Below are positions 21,113 to 29,643 of a stretch of 64,000 bases of DNA, in pieces. The notes below the pieces were generated by a model, which saw only the letters and a list, made by a program, of their open reading frames with translations, searched no databases and had not been told where the DNA came from. Numbering within the stretch: the stretch's first letter is position 1; the number at the start of each line of letters is the position of its first letter. Position numbers and translations under genes: made by a program. Source of the DNA: Nakaseomyces glabratus (taxonomy: Eukaryota; Ascomycota; Saccharomycetes; Saccharomycetales; Saccharomycetaceae); the NCBI RefSeq assembly GCF_010111755.1, contig NC_088959.1:372001-436000 (forward strand), written 5' to 3'.

Positions 21113-22387
21113 ATGCATGCGCATCAAGTCAATATTAAGGCCGTCATACTGCTCACTACATTAACCGTGCTGGTGTGGTTACCATCCTTTCGAGAATGGA
21201 ATCGTATCTTAAGTTTAAGAAGCAAAGATCAGCACTATTTAGACAAGTCAGCACTGATACGATCTAAATATCTACAGAAAACCAGAGATACTATTTATAA
21301 ACCTCTCAAAATGTCTTCACATACTGCTGCTGATAATAATAATCTCATAACTACATCTATGGATATTAATAACTTTGAGAAACAAAATGCAACATTTGTG
21401 ATGCTGGCTCGGAATAGCGATGTGAATGATGCAGTTGAGGCTATCAAATCTCTAGAGTCACGCTTCAATCACAAATACCATTACGATTGGGCTTTTTTCA
21501 ATGATGTACCCTTTGATGAAGATTTCATCAGGCGTACAACAGAAGTTGCCAGCGGCAAGACTCAATATGGACTGATACCGAAAGATAACTGGGATATACC
21601 GTCATGGATCAATAAAACAACGATGAACAATAATATGAATATCTTTAATGAAGAAAATATGCTGTATGGCTCATCTATATCATACAGAAATATGTGTCGG
21701 TACAATTCTGGATTTTTCTTTAGGCAGAAATTACTTGATGGCTATGATTATTATATGAGAGTGGACCCTGATGTACATTTTCTTTGCGATCTTCCTTACG
21801 ACCCTTTTGAAATGATGGTGGTTAACCATAAGAAATACGGATTTGTAATAACCATGCATGAAATAGGCAGCACAATCCCTACACTTTGGGATACTGTTAA
21901 AAAATTTATAAGTCAACACAGTGACCTAATCAACAAAAATAATCTACTTGGCTTTTTAACAGATAAGAATGATCTTGGAAAGAACAAATTTAAAGCACAC
22001 TTCCAAGACGATTACAATCTTTGCCATTTCTGGACTAATTTAGAAGTTGGTGATCTGAATTTTTTCAGGAGTGACAAATATTTGAAGTTTTTTGATTTCC
22101 TAGACGCCAACGGTGGGTTCTACTATGAAAGATGGGGTGACGCACCTATTCATTCCATTGCAGCAGCTTTGTTCTTAGATAAGGATGAAATTATTCATTT
22201 TGAAGAGATTGGGTATCACCATATGCCATATTACCATTGCCCTATGCCGAATGCATTTTGGGATTCTCACAAATGCGCCTGTTCTAGATCTGGTCAATTC
22301 AACGTTATAAATAATGAAATAAACTGCTTGCCTAGATATTGGAAACATAATGGTAAAACGTTTGTCAAAGAACCAGGGCATTTTTGA
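21113..22387 (+). CDS. YUR1: KTR-family alpha-1,2-mannosyltransferase (Yur1-like)
   Basis: Type II Golgi glycosyltransferase of family GT15 that adds alpha-1,2-mannose to N-glycans using GDP-mannose and Mn2+. 424 aa (Yur1 428, Ktr2 425). A short cytosolic tail is followed by a single hydrophobic anchor (about 9-26) and a stem. The catalytic region contains NATFVMLARNSDV, YDWAFFNDVPFDE, MCRYNSGFFFR, YMRVDPDVHFLCD and, near the end, FYYERWGDAPIHSIAAALF, with the conserved ERWGD catalytic segment. The adjacent RPB4 and eIF4A genes match YUR1 (YJL139C) rather than its ohnolog KTR2. Its donor-dependent Mn2+ supply depends on Pmr1, also in this window. Confidence 0.92.
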   Translation: MHAHQVNIKAVILLTTLTVLVWLPSFREWNRILSLRSKDQHYLDKSALIRSKYLQKTRDTIYKPLKMSSHTAADNNNLITTSMDINNFEKQNATFVMLARNSDVNDAVEAIKSLESRFNHKYHYDWAFFNDVPFDEDFIRRTTEVASGKTQYGLIPKDNWDIPSWINKTTMNNNMNIFNEENMLYGSSISYRNMCRYNSGFFFRQKLLDGYDYYMRVDPDVHFLCDLPYDPFEMMVVNHKKYGFVITMHEIGSTIPTLWDTVKKFISQHSDLINKNNLLGFLTDKNDLGKNKFKAHFQDDYNLCHFWTNLEVGDLNFFRSDKYLKFFDFLDANGGFYYERWGDAPIHSIAAALFLDKDEIIHFEEIGYHHMPYYHCPMPNAFWDSHKCACSRSGQFNVINNEINCLPRYWKHNGKTFVKEPGHF

Positions 22388-22622
22388 TATGCTGTCTGTA
22401 AATATATTTACGTTTCACCACAGTTAATCTAAAGTAAAAAATTATATATTCATTTATTTTTTATCTTGTTCCACTAGATTATTGGTATAGTAGATATTTT
22501 TGGAGTCACAAACTCTAATTTACATTCGCATTTGATAATGGAGAAGTATTTTATAAGGGTAGCAGTTTTTTAGTATACAGGCAATGATATATATAAGTAA
22601 CCCCGAGTAGATATATGATGCT
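22388..22622. terminator. Convergent 3' region of YUR1 and RPB4
   Basis: Contains a 14-bp perfect palindrome GTAAATATATTTAC at 22398-22411, eleven bases after the YUR1 stop, then A/T-rich sequence. The palindrome includes TGTAAATA on the mRNA strand, the Puf3 core. No gene seen. Confidence 0.45.
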
Positions 22623-23270
22623 CTAATACAAAGTTTCCAGATTTGAAAGCTCTTTTAGTATTCTTTCCAAATCATCATCTGATATCTTATTGGTTAAACT
22701 TGGAATTAATGTTTTAGCTTCGTCAGCGGTATCACATGCCAACGTTCCTAATTGAGCTACTTCAAATGGATGTAACCCTGTACTTTTCAGCAATTGCAAC
22801 ACAGCTGCAACCGTCTCCTGATCTCTAAATCTGGAAAAGTTAGTCAAGTACTCCATAGAGTTTTTTAGATCCTTGTTATTACCACCAGTGGTTTGCTCAA
22901 GCAATGCATCTATTGACTCCAACTCCTTTTCTCTTGTCTCAGTATGCATCAAAGCTTCATCATCATCATCATCTTCATCTTTGTCATCATCTTCAACTGC
23001 TGTACTGTCGTCATCGTTATTCCTTTGAGTCTTCTTCTTCTTGTTCATCTTTAAGTTCTTTCTATACGATTGTCTACGCCCTATCAGCGCTTCTTTAATA
23101 ATTAGTCTAGCTTCACTCAAATTCAAAGCAATAAGATCTTCTTCCTCTCCATGGTGATTGATCTGAGTCAATTGGAATTCTCTACCCAGTTGTAACGTCG
23201 CAGCATTTTCATCTTCTTCAACTTTCTTCAACCGCCTGTGAGGCTGTATTGTGGACGCGGAAATATTCAT
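22623..23270 (-). CDS. RPB4: RNA polymerase II subunit Rpb4
   Basis: Forms the Rpb4-Rpb7 stalk of RNA polymerase II, with roles in initiation, stress transcription and mRNA export and decay. 215 aa (S. cerevisiae 221). The N-terminus (RLKKVEEDENAATLQLG) and the C-terminal HRDC-like half (GGNNKDLKNSMEYLTNFSRF through ILKELSNLETLY) are near identical to yeast Rpb4. The central Lys- then Asp/Glu-rich linker (about 70-115) is the variable, yeast-specific insertion. The ATG at 23270 matches the family start MN(V/I)S. It lies next to YUR1 as in S. cerevisiae. Confidence 0.97.
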   Translation of the reverse strand: MNISASTIQPHRRLKKVEEDENAATLQLGREFQLTQINHHGEEEDLIALNLSEARLIIKEALIGRRQSYRKNLKMNKKKKTQRNNDDDSTAVEDDDKDEDDDDDEALMHTETREKELESIDALLEQTTGGNNKDLKNSMEYLTNFSRFRDQETVAAVLQLLKSTGLHPFEVAQLGTLACDTADEAKTLIPSLTNKISDDDLERILKELSNLETLY

Positions 23271-23842
23271 AGTACAATGTTCGAATTGATTACAATCTTC
23301 TTACTACAAAAACGTTGTATTCTCTTGGAATCTAACTGAAACAAAGCACTGTATACTCATTACAAATAATAAGCTTGTTAAGTTTAGTATAGCTTTCTGG
23401 TTAGGCCACTTCGTGAAGAAACAAGAGTTTTTACAAGACCCATTATATCGTGAAATACGAAATAGCAATGTTAGTACCCATGAAACATCAGCTGATATAC
23501 AATTTAGTTAACGGTAAGGTAGACATACAAAGCTAACAACATCATTGACCGGATTCAACTCTACAGAGACTTGAAATGGGACATCTATTGTATATATCTA
23601 TTGTTACTCTCAATGTTGATAGCTCTGTTGCACAGGCCATTAGAATTCCATCATAGTGGATACGTGTACAGCGACCATTTATGATCTGAGTAATAGTGTA
23701 AACATCAAATCGAAGGAAGTCCGGCATAAGTAAACTGAGCCTGCATATACTGGAAAGCATATACTAAAACAATTCTGGGTATTAACTTTCTTGATTTGCG
23801 CAGATTAAAACAATTAGTCCCAAGGTTTCTTGATTGTAGGGA
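23271..23842. promoter_or_regulatory. Divergent promoter region of RPB4 and KIN3
   Basis: About 570 bp without a credible gene. Nothing distinctive beyond A/T-rich tracts. It is the junction between a chromosome X-like block and a chromosome I-like block relative to S. cerevisiae. Confidence 0.45.
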
Positions 23843-25111
23843 ATGTACAAAAATCAGCCGCAACACTATGCCAGGTCAGATTACCAAGTGGTGAAAGAGA
23901 TAGGGCGTGGGTCCTTTGGATCAGTTCACAAAGTCATCCATGTACCGACCCAGCAAGTCTTGGTTAGGAAGGACATAAAATATGGACACATGAATAGTAA
24001 GGAAAGACAGCAGCTAATCGCTGAGTGCACTATCCTGTCGCAACTGAAGCACGAGAATATTGTAGAGTTTTATAGTTGGGATTTCAATGAACAACAAGAG
24101 GTGCTATATTTATACATGGAATATTGTTCGAGGGGTGATCTATCAGGTATGATTAAACATTACAAGCAAGAACACAAGTACATTCCTGAAAAAGTAGTGT
24201 GGGGTATTCTAGCACAGATGCTGACCGCGCTATATAAATGCCATTACGGTGAGGAATTGCCTTCATTAACTACAATCTATGATAGAATGAAGCCGCCATC
24301 CAAAGGAAGAAATATTGTTATACATAGAGACTTAAAGCCCGGTAATATCTTCCTAAGCTACGACGACAACTCCAGTGACTCTACAGATAAAGCTGATATA
24401 GCACAGAGTAATTGGTATCGCAAACCTAACAATAGAGGTGGAGATGAATCCAAACTTACTACCGATTATAGTCAAGTAGTGGTAAAGGTGGGGGACTTTG
24501 GACTGGCCAAATCTCTTGCTACCAGTGTCGATTTTGCTACAACTTATGTGGGAACACCTTATTACATGTCTCCAGAAGTGTTAATGGATCAACCTTACTC
24601 TCCATTGAGTGACATATGGTCTCTTGGATGTGTAATTTATGAAATGTGCTCTTTACATCCACCATTTCTGGCTAAAAACTATCTTGAGCTACAAACTAAA
24701 ATAAAGACAGGAAAATTTGATAATATCCCAGAGTACTACTCTAAAGGTTTAAATGCAATAATACATTCCATGATTGATGTCAACATGAAAACACGGCCTT
24801 CAACATTTGAACTTCTACAGGATATCCAAGTAAGAACTGCAAGAAAGTCGCTACAACTGGAGCGCTTTGAGAAAAACCTATTAGCATATGAGAATGAGCT
24901 TGTTAACATTGAAAAGATACTTGAGAAGCAGGCCATGGAATACGACAAAGAAGTATCACAGTTAAGAGAGCAATTTACGAAGGCTGTTGAAGAAAGGGCA
25001 AGAGAGATTATAAATGGTAAGAAAGGTCCAAGTATACCAGACTCTATAAATAATTATGCTGCTACAAGGATAGCTAAACCTGCATATCATTGGCAAACAC
25101 GGTACAGGTAA
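23843..25111 (+). CDS. KIN3: Kin3 NIMA-related protein kinase
   Basis: Ser/Thr kinase of the NEK family implicated in chromosome segregation and the DNA damage response. 422 aa. Kinase domain at about residues 15-325: GRGSFGSV glycine loop, RKDIKYG with the catalytic Lys, HRDLKPGN (about 161-168), DFGLAK (about 218) and GTPYYMSPE. There are about 50 residues between the catalytic loop and DFG, a Ser/Asp-rich insertion also present in S. cerevisiae Kin3. A predicted coiled coil (about 335-395, LERFEKNL through EERAREII) precedes the conserved C-terminus [12 protein letters not shown]. It converges on ADE1, its neighbour on S. cerevisiae chromosome I. Confidence 0.96.
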   Translation: MYKNQPQHYARSDYQVVKEIGRGSFGSVHKVIHVPTQQVLVRKDIKYGHMNSKERQQLIAECTILSQLKHENIVEFYSWDFNEQQEVLYLYMEYCSRGDLSGMIKHYKQEHKYIPEKVVWGILAQMLTALYKCHYGEELPSLTTIYDRMKPPSKGRNIVIHRDLKPGNIFLSYDDNSSDSTDKADIAQSNWYRKPNNRGGDESKLTTDYSQVVVKVGDFGLAKSLATSVDFATTYVGTPYYMSPEVLMDQPYSPLSDIWSLGCVIYEMCSLHPPFLAKNYLELQTKIKTGKFDNIPEYYSKGLNAIIHSMIDVNMKTRPSTFELLQDIQVRTARKSLQLERFEKNLLAYENELVNIEKILEKQAMEYDKEVSQLREQFTKAVEERAREIINGKKGPSIPDSINNYAATRIAKPAYHWQTRYR

Positions 25112-25272
25112 CAGTCATTACAACATATGGACATCTCCAACAACAAGTTCATAGTTACAATATCTGTTATTTAATTGTTATGATCTTTACATAATGTAGT
25201 CAATAATAAAAGTCATATTTTTTTTGCATTAACGTCCATACAGTACATTTAGTATTTCATTAGTTAGGAGGA

Positions 25273-26193
25273 TCATTGCCATTTCTCGCCTGTAAGGGCC
25301 TCAAAGGCCTCAACGTATTTTGCTCTTGTTCTAGTTACAATATCTTCTGGCATCTTTACGCCTGGCTTACCATTCAAGTCATTAGAAGTCAGCCAGTCCC
25401 TTAGGAATTGTTTATCATATGAGTCTTGTGATTTTCCAATAGCGTAGTTTTCACCATTCCAGAAACGGGAGCTGTCTGGGGTCAACACTTCATCGACTAG
25501 GATAATCTCGTCTGTCTTGTCATCGTAGCCGAATTCGAACTTTGTATCGGCGATTATGATACCTTTGGTCTTGGCGTACTCTTTGCATTTGGAGTACAGT
25601 CTGATTGCCAGCTGCTCGATTCTGTTCTTCAGATCTTCCCCAACCAGTTCTGCGGCTTGATCTGGAGAGATATTCTCGTCGTGTTCACCTTGTTCAGCCT
25701 TGGTCGATGGGGTGAAGATAGGCTGTGGAAACTCCTGAGACTCCTGAAGCCCCGCAGGCTGTGGAAGTGTGTGCACTGTACCCTTGGCCTTGTATTCCTT
25801 CCAAGCGGAGCCAGTGATAAACCCTCTCACAATAACTTCCAAGGGGATCAGCTTGTGCTTTCTCACAAGCAGCGCTCTGCCCTCCAGTTGCGATCTGTAC
25901 TTATCCTGGGACAGCGCCGCTGGCAACAAGTCGAAAACGGTCTTACCCTGAGGGATCGCAATCAAGTGGTTCCTGACCTCGTCCTTCAGAAATTCGAACC
26001 AGAACTCGGACAGCTTGGTCAACAACACACCTTTATCAGGGATAGTGTTCTCCATGATAACATCATAGGCAGATATCCTATCCGTGGCAACAAAAAGCAG
26101 CGTGTGCTCGTCTACTTCGTATATGTCACGGACTTTACCTCTAGCCACCAAGGGCAGCAACCCATCCAATTGTGTCTCACTTACCGTAACCAT
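25273..26193 (-). CDS. ADE1: SAICAR synthetase
   Basis: N-succinyl-5-aminoimidazole-4-carboxamide ribotide synthetase, the seventh step of de novo IMP synthesis, joining Asp to CAIR with ATP hydrolysis. 306 aa, the same length as S. cerevisiae Ade1. Visible family segments: ARGKVRDIYEVD (ATP-binding Gly/Lys region), ATDRISAYDVIMENTIPDKG, LIPLEVIVRGFITGSAWKEY, STKAEQGEHDENIS and LVDEVLTPDSSRFW. Loss of this enzyme gives red colonies in yeasts. The ATG at 26193 matches the family length. It is divergent from BUD14 and convergent with KIN3. Confidence 0.97.
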   Translation of the reverse strand: MVTVSETQLDGLLPLVARGKVRDIYEVDEHTLLFVATDRISAYDVIMENTIPDKGVLLTKLSEFWFEFLKDEVRNHLIAIPQGKTVFDLLPAALSQDKYRSQLEGRALLVRKHKLIPLEVIVRGFITGSAWKEYKAKGTVHTLPQPAGLQESQEFPQPIFTPSTKAEQGEHDENISPDQAAELVGEDLKNRIEQLAIRLYSKCKEYAKTKGIIIADTKFEFGYDDKTDEIILVDEVLTPDSSRFWNGENYAIGKSQDSYDKQFLRDWLTSNDLNGKPGVKMPEDIVTRTRAKYVEAFEALTGEKWQ

Positions 26194-26855
26194 TGCGCAC
26201 TCTGTAATCCTAATCCTACTCCCAGTCTTAGTCCTAGTCCAAGCTCTGGATCTAACAGCTCCAAAGCTCCAAGGTATAAGAAATCACCACATGTATATAA
26301 ATATATATATATTAAATTAAATTGCATGCTAATAAATTTGCGATGAGCCATCGAGTATGAATCACTTCTGTTTCTCGATATCTCCACAGAAACACCCGCA
26401 CGGACTACAAAGGACTTCAGGCAATGAAAGCAATTTCGGTGTGAATAAGATGAATTTCGAAACCTGACTTCTTTTAGGGCTTTAAGTGAAACCATAGAAA
26501 GTAGGGCTTTCCCATCCAAGAAGGGGTTACCCTCTCCCCCCCAAGCCAAAAGCCCTAAAAAGCCCTAAATATATCACCGAGCACGTACATGTATCACATG
26601 TATATGTACCAGACGACGAAGTACCTTTACATGAACTTCGCATTCTGCCAGCTGGGCTGATCGATGGGGCTGACGTGTCTGTACGGGGGTGTCTGTGGGG
26701 GGTGGGCCGAGTATCAACCATACTTTAATTTGAGCTTTTCTAATAGGAAAGTTTTTCGTGCTGGGAATTCCATTCATTGCTTGGCGATGAGTTTAAAATA
26801 AGACTTTGCAAATTATAGCTTGCCACCTGAGCAAAGGAGTAAAGGAGCCAACGTG
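26194..26855. promoter_or_regulatory. Divergent ADE1-BUD14 promoter with four Tbf1-like sites
   Basis: TAGGGCTTT occurs at 26475-26483 and 26502-26510, and its complement AAAGCCCTA at 26549-26557 and 26559-26567. Each contains GCCCTA, which fits the Tbf1 consensus RCCCTAA. Four copies in 93 bp, two per orientation, is well beyond chance. An imperfect Mcm1-like box (TTTTCTAATAGGAAAG) lies at about 26736-26751, and a C-rich run at 26535-26542. Binding is inferred. Confidence 0.55.
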
Positions 26856-29144
26856 ATGGAGTACGCGAAGCCGAGGTCCTTTGCTGCGAGCAGCGGGAAG
26901 CAACTGCCCCTGTTGCATGATCCGGAGCTGGTGGATGATTACAAGGACATACTGAAGCTGAAGCCCTATGCGCGGGAAGAAGACAGCGGGAGTAACATGG
27001 GCAGTGTTGTGGTGACGCCTACGGAGAGGACAGCTGAAATGCCGGCTGCTGCGGAATCACCCGCTGTGGAAGCACCCGCTGTGGACGCACCCGCTGTGGA
27101 GGTGGAGGAGGTAGAAGAGCTAGAAGAGGTTAAGGATACGGATATTGCACAGGAAGGTTTGGACAGTATACGGGCGTCGATGATCAGTGGCACGTCCAGC
27201 CGATATTCTGTTGGTAGCGAGATGCCGGCACGACACCTGCGGCAGTCAAGCGAGGAGCCCCTAGACGGGCTCACTGATCCCGCTTCCTATAGCGACGACG
27301 ACGATATTCACGGACATGGGCATGACTACGAGGGTGCACACGGAGGCACATACGATGATGAAAACGATAACACATACAACTACTCAGACTCTGATTTTGA
27401 AGACAACTTAGAACAACGGATGAAAGAAATAGATCATGAAGATGAGACTGATGCTGATGGTGCAGGTTCGCCAACAGCTCCTGCAACTAGCCGGTTCAGT
27501 CACAACAGCGACGATGACGAGGATGCTGAGAACAAGATAGATGGCTTGCATTTTGAATCTTCAGATGACTCTTCCTCAGACGATAACTTGCTATATGCAG
27601 AGGAAGATTTTGAAGAGGAAGAAGACTACACGCCATTGCCACCACCTAAGGAGCTAGACCCTGATAAACTATACGCCCTGTATCCTTTCCAAGGTCCTGA
27701 TTCTTCGCATTGCCAATTAGAACAAGACGAACCTTGTATACTGTTGAATGACCAGGATGCATATTGGTGGCTAGTTAAGAGATGTTCAGACAAGAAGATT
27801 GGCTTTGCACCCGCAGAAATACTGGAAACTTTCCCGGAGAGACTAGCAAGGTTAAACTGCTGGAAGAATGAAAATATGTCCACCCATTCGTTTATTAACA
27901 GTGATGGAACAATTGAACGGAGATATGATGTTATTGATGATGAGACAGATGAAAATTTAGAGAATAGAGACTCCGGCTTGAAGAATTACGGCAAAGGTAA
28001 TAAGTCAGTGAGTTTCAATAATGTTGTCGAATACGCAGAGAGAATTTTGGATGACGTATTCTCTGAATCTGATGAAGAATCTAATAGTGTAAAACATCAT
28101 GATGAATTTTCTGAGGGGAAACTTGGTCACAACGCATTATACACTAACGATAATATAATAGATGATGATGATGTTAGTGAAGTTGTCAGTGATGTATCCT
28201 TTGGTCAGAACAATATGGCACCACTAAACATTAAAAAAGTTCGCAAGCATACCGAAGATCAAACATTAGAAAAAACGACTGATTCAGGTGATGCACACTT
28301 AGAAAATAGCAGCATATCTAATGCTATGATGCGCAAGGATGGGTTAGGTAAAGGTGATTCAGATAAGGATTTTGAAGAACATGTTTCAACTAAGAGCGAC
28401 AATGTACCAAAACTGTCGGAAATGGACAGAGATGGAACTGGGGAAGATTTTAAAAATTCTAAATTTCAACTTCCTCATACTGAGATTTCTAATAACAACA
28501 AAAAGCATAAAGAGCTGGATAACAAATTAGATGCTAAATCACCATCAATTCGTGTAGATGATGTCTCAGAAGCCATTGAATCAATAGGGGAAGAAGACCA
28601 TATTGATGATGATTCCGAAGAAGATGAGGTTATGAAAGTATTTGAAGCTCCAATGGCCCCATTTGCTGGCAATAGCTCTTCACAAATGCCCAACTCTAAT
28701 TCTGACTATTCAATTTCAACTATAGGTGAATATTCACCTTCATCTGCTGAAAACGTGATTGACTCACCAAACCCACAATCCTTAGAAGATCAGACGCTAA
28801 TTCCTTCATCTAAAGCCGTTAGAGATATAACTCATTTGATGAAAAAGGAAGATGACGAAGATGATGAGCACATTCATATAGACCATACTGAAGAAGACAA
28901 CCGGGAACTGCTCTCAGTATCTTCGAGTGACGCAGAAAATGAATTTGCTACTGATGTAACTACTCATTGTCTCGGATCTTCAGCTAGTGTAAGCTCGGCA
29001 TTCTCTAAGAACCTTCCCAGTAGAAGTGGAAGCAGTATCACCTCAGAAAGCGGTAAACACCATCCTATGGTTGAAAAACTGTATGGTTCAATGTTTGAAA
29101 GAATGGATAGTTTATTCCAAAAATTAGATGAAGTCGTGCAGTAA
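26856..29144 (+). CDS. BUD14: Bud14 formin regulator and Glc7 targeting subunit
   Basis: Cortical protein that binds protein phosphatase Glc7, inhibits the formin Bnr1 and helps position dynein and bud sites. 762 aa from the ATG at 26856; 12 more codons are open upstream but start at TTG. The SH3 domain at about residues 268-335 (DKLYALYPFQ, DAYWWLVKR, IGFAPAEILETFPERLARLNCW) is almost identical to S. cerevisiae Bud14. KSVSFNNVVEYAERILDD provides a K-S-V-S-F site suited to Glc7 docking. The rest is acidic and low-complexity. A 15-bp unit is repeated three times at 27057-27101, giving a PAVEA/PAVDA/PAVEV run. The conserved C-terminus (MFERMDSLFQKLDEVVQ) is present. Confidence 0.95.
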   Translation: MEYAKPRSFAASSGKQLPLLHDPELVDDYKDILKLKPYAREEDSGSNMGSVVVTPTERTAEMPAAAESPAVEAPAVDAPAVEVEEVEELEEVKDTDIAQEGLDSIRASMISGTSSRYSVGSEMPARHLRQSSEEPLDGLTDPASYSDDDDIHGHGHDYEGAHGGTYDDENDNTYNYSDSDFEDNLEQRMKEIDHEDETDADGAGSPTAPATSRFSHNSDDDEDAENKIDGLHFESSDDSSSDDNLLYAEEDFEEEEDYTPLPPPKELDPDKLYALYPFQGPDSSHCQLEQDEPCILLNDQDAYWWLVKRCSDKKIGFAPAEILETFPERLARLNCWKNENMSTHSFINSDGTIERRYDVIDDETDENLENRDSGLKNYGKGNKSVSFNNVVEYAERILDDVFSESDEESNSVKHHDEFSEGKLGHNALYTNDNIIDDDDVSEVVSDVSFGQNNMAPLNIKKVRKHTEDQTLEKTTDSGDAHLENSSISNAMMRKDGLGKGDSDKDFEEHVSTKSDNVPKLSEMDRDGTGEDFKNSKFQLPHTEISNNNKKHKELDNKLDAKSPSIRVDDVSEAIESIGEEDHIDDDSEEDEVMKVFEAPMAPFAGNSSSQMPNSNSDYSISTIGEYSPSSAENVIDSPNPQSLEDQTLIPSSKAVRDITHLMKKEDDEDDEHIHIDHTEEDNRELLSVSSSDAENEFATDVTTHCLGSSASVSSAFSKNLPSRSGSSITSESGKHHPMVEKLYGSMFERMDSLFQKLDEVVQ
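27057..27101 (+). repeat. Three tandem 15-bp units inside BUD14
   Basis: Units begin at 27057, 27072 and 27087 and share the core CACCCGCTGTGGA, differing only at their first and last bases. They encode SPAVE, APAVD and APAVE in frame. Near-identity of the units indicates recent expansion in the poorly conserved N-terminal part of Bud14. Confidence 0.85.
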
Positions 29145-29643
29145 AAAAGTCAACTCTGAGTTTTTTATGGAATGGTATCAAAAATAAAATACATTACAAT
29201 AGTCATACAATACTCTACTCATTTGCATTTATATAATTTTAGCATTATTTTGATCCACATATCATTTAAGTTATCCCTTTCAGTAAATTTAAACGTTATT
29301 ATTTTGTTTGTTTATTTTTTTTTTTCATTTCAGCAACTATTTTTGGGGATTTTACAAGTACAGATAAGTAATTTAGACATATAAGCTTTTTATAGTGTAC
29401 CTAAACTTCATTATATATCATCTGGTAGCAAGTAGCTTTTCCTTATTTAAAAAATTGCATAACATTAAATATCAGAAAATCATCGCATTATTCAAAACTT
29501 GTGAGCGAGCGAAAAAAAAATTGGATCTTTATCAAAATGTCAAGCAAAAAAAGATGAAATAACCTTTAAGTACATATAGTAAACCATTGACTCAACTGGT
29601 AAAAGACAATAAATAAGAACATCTCAAAACAAAAGTAGTCAGG
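29145..29643. promoter_or_regulatory. BUD14 3' region and KAP104 promoter
   Basis: A/T-rich, with a T run at 29318-29326 and an A run at 29512-29520. No gene seen; both flanking genes run left to right. Confidence 0.45.
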
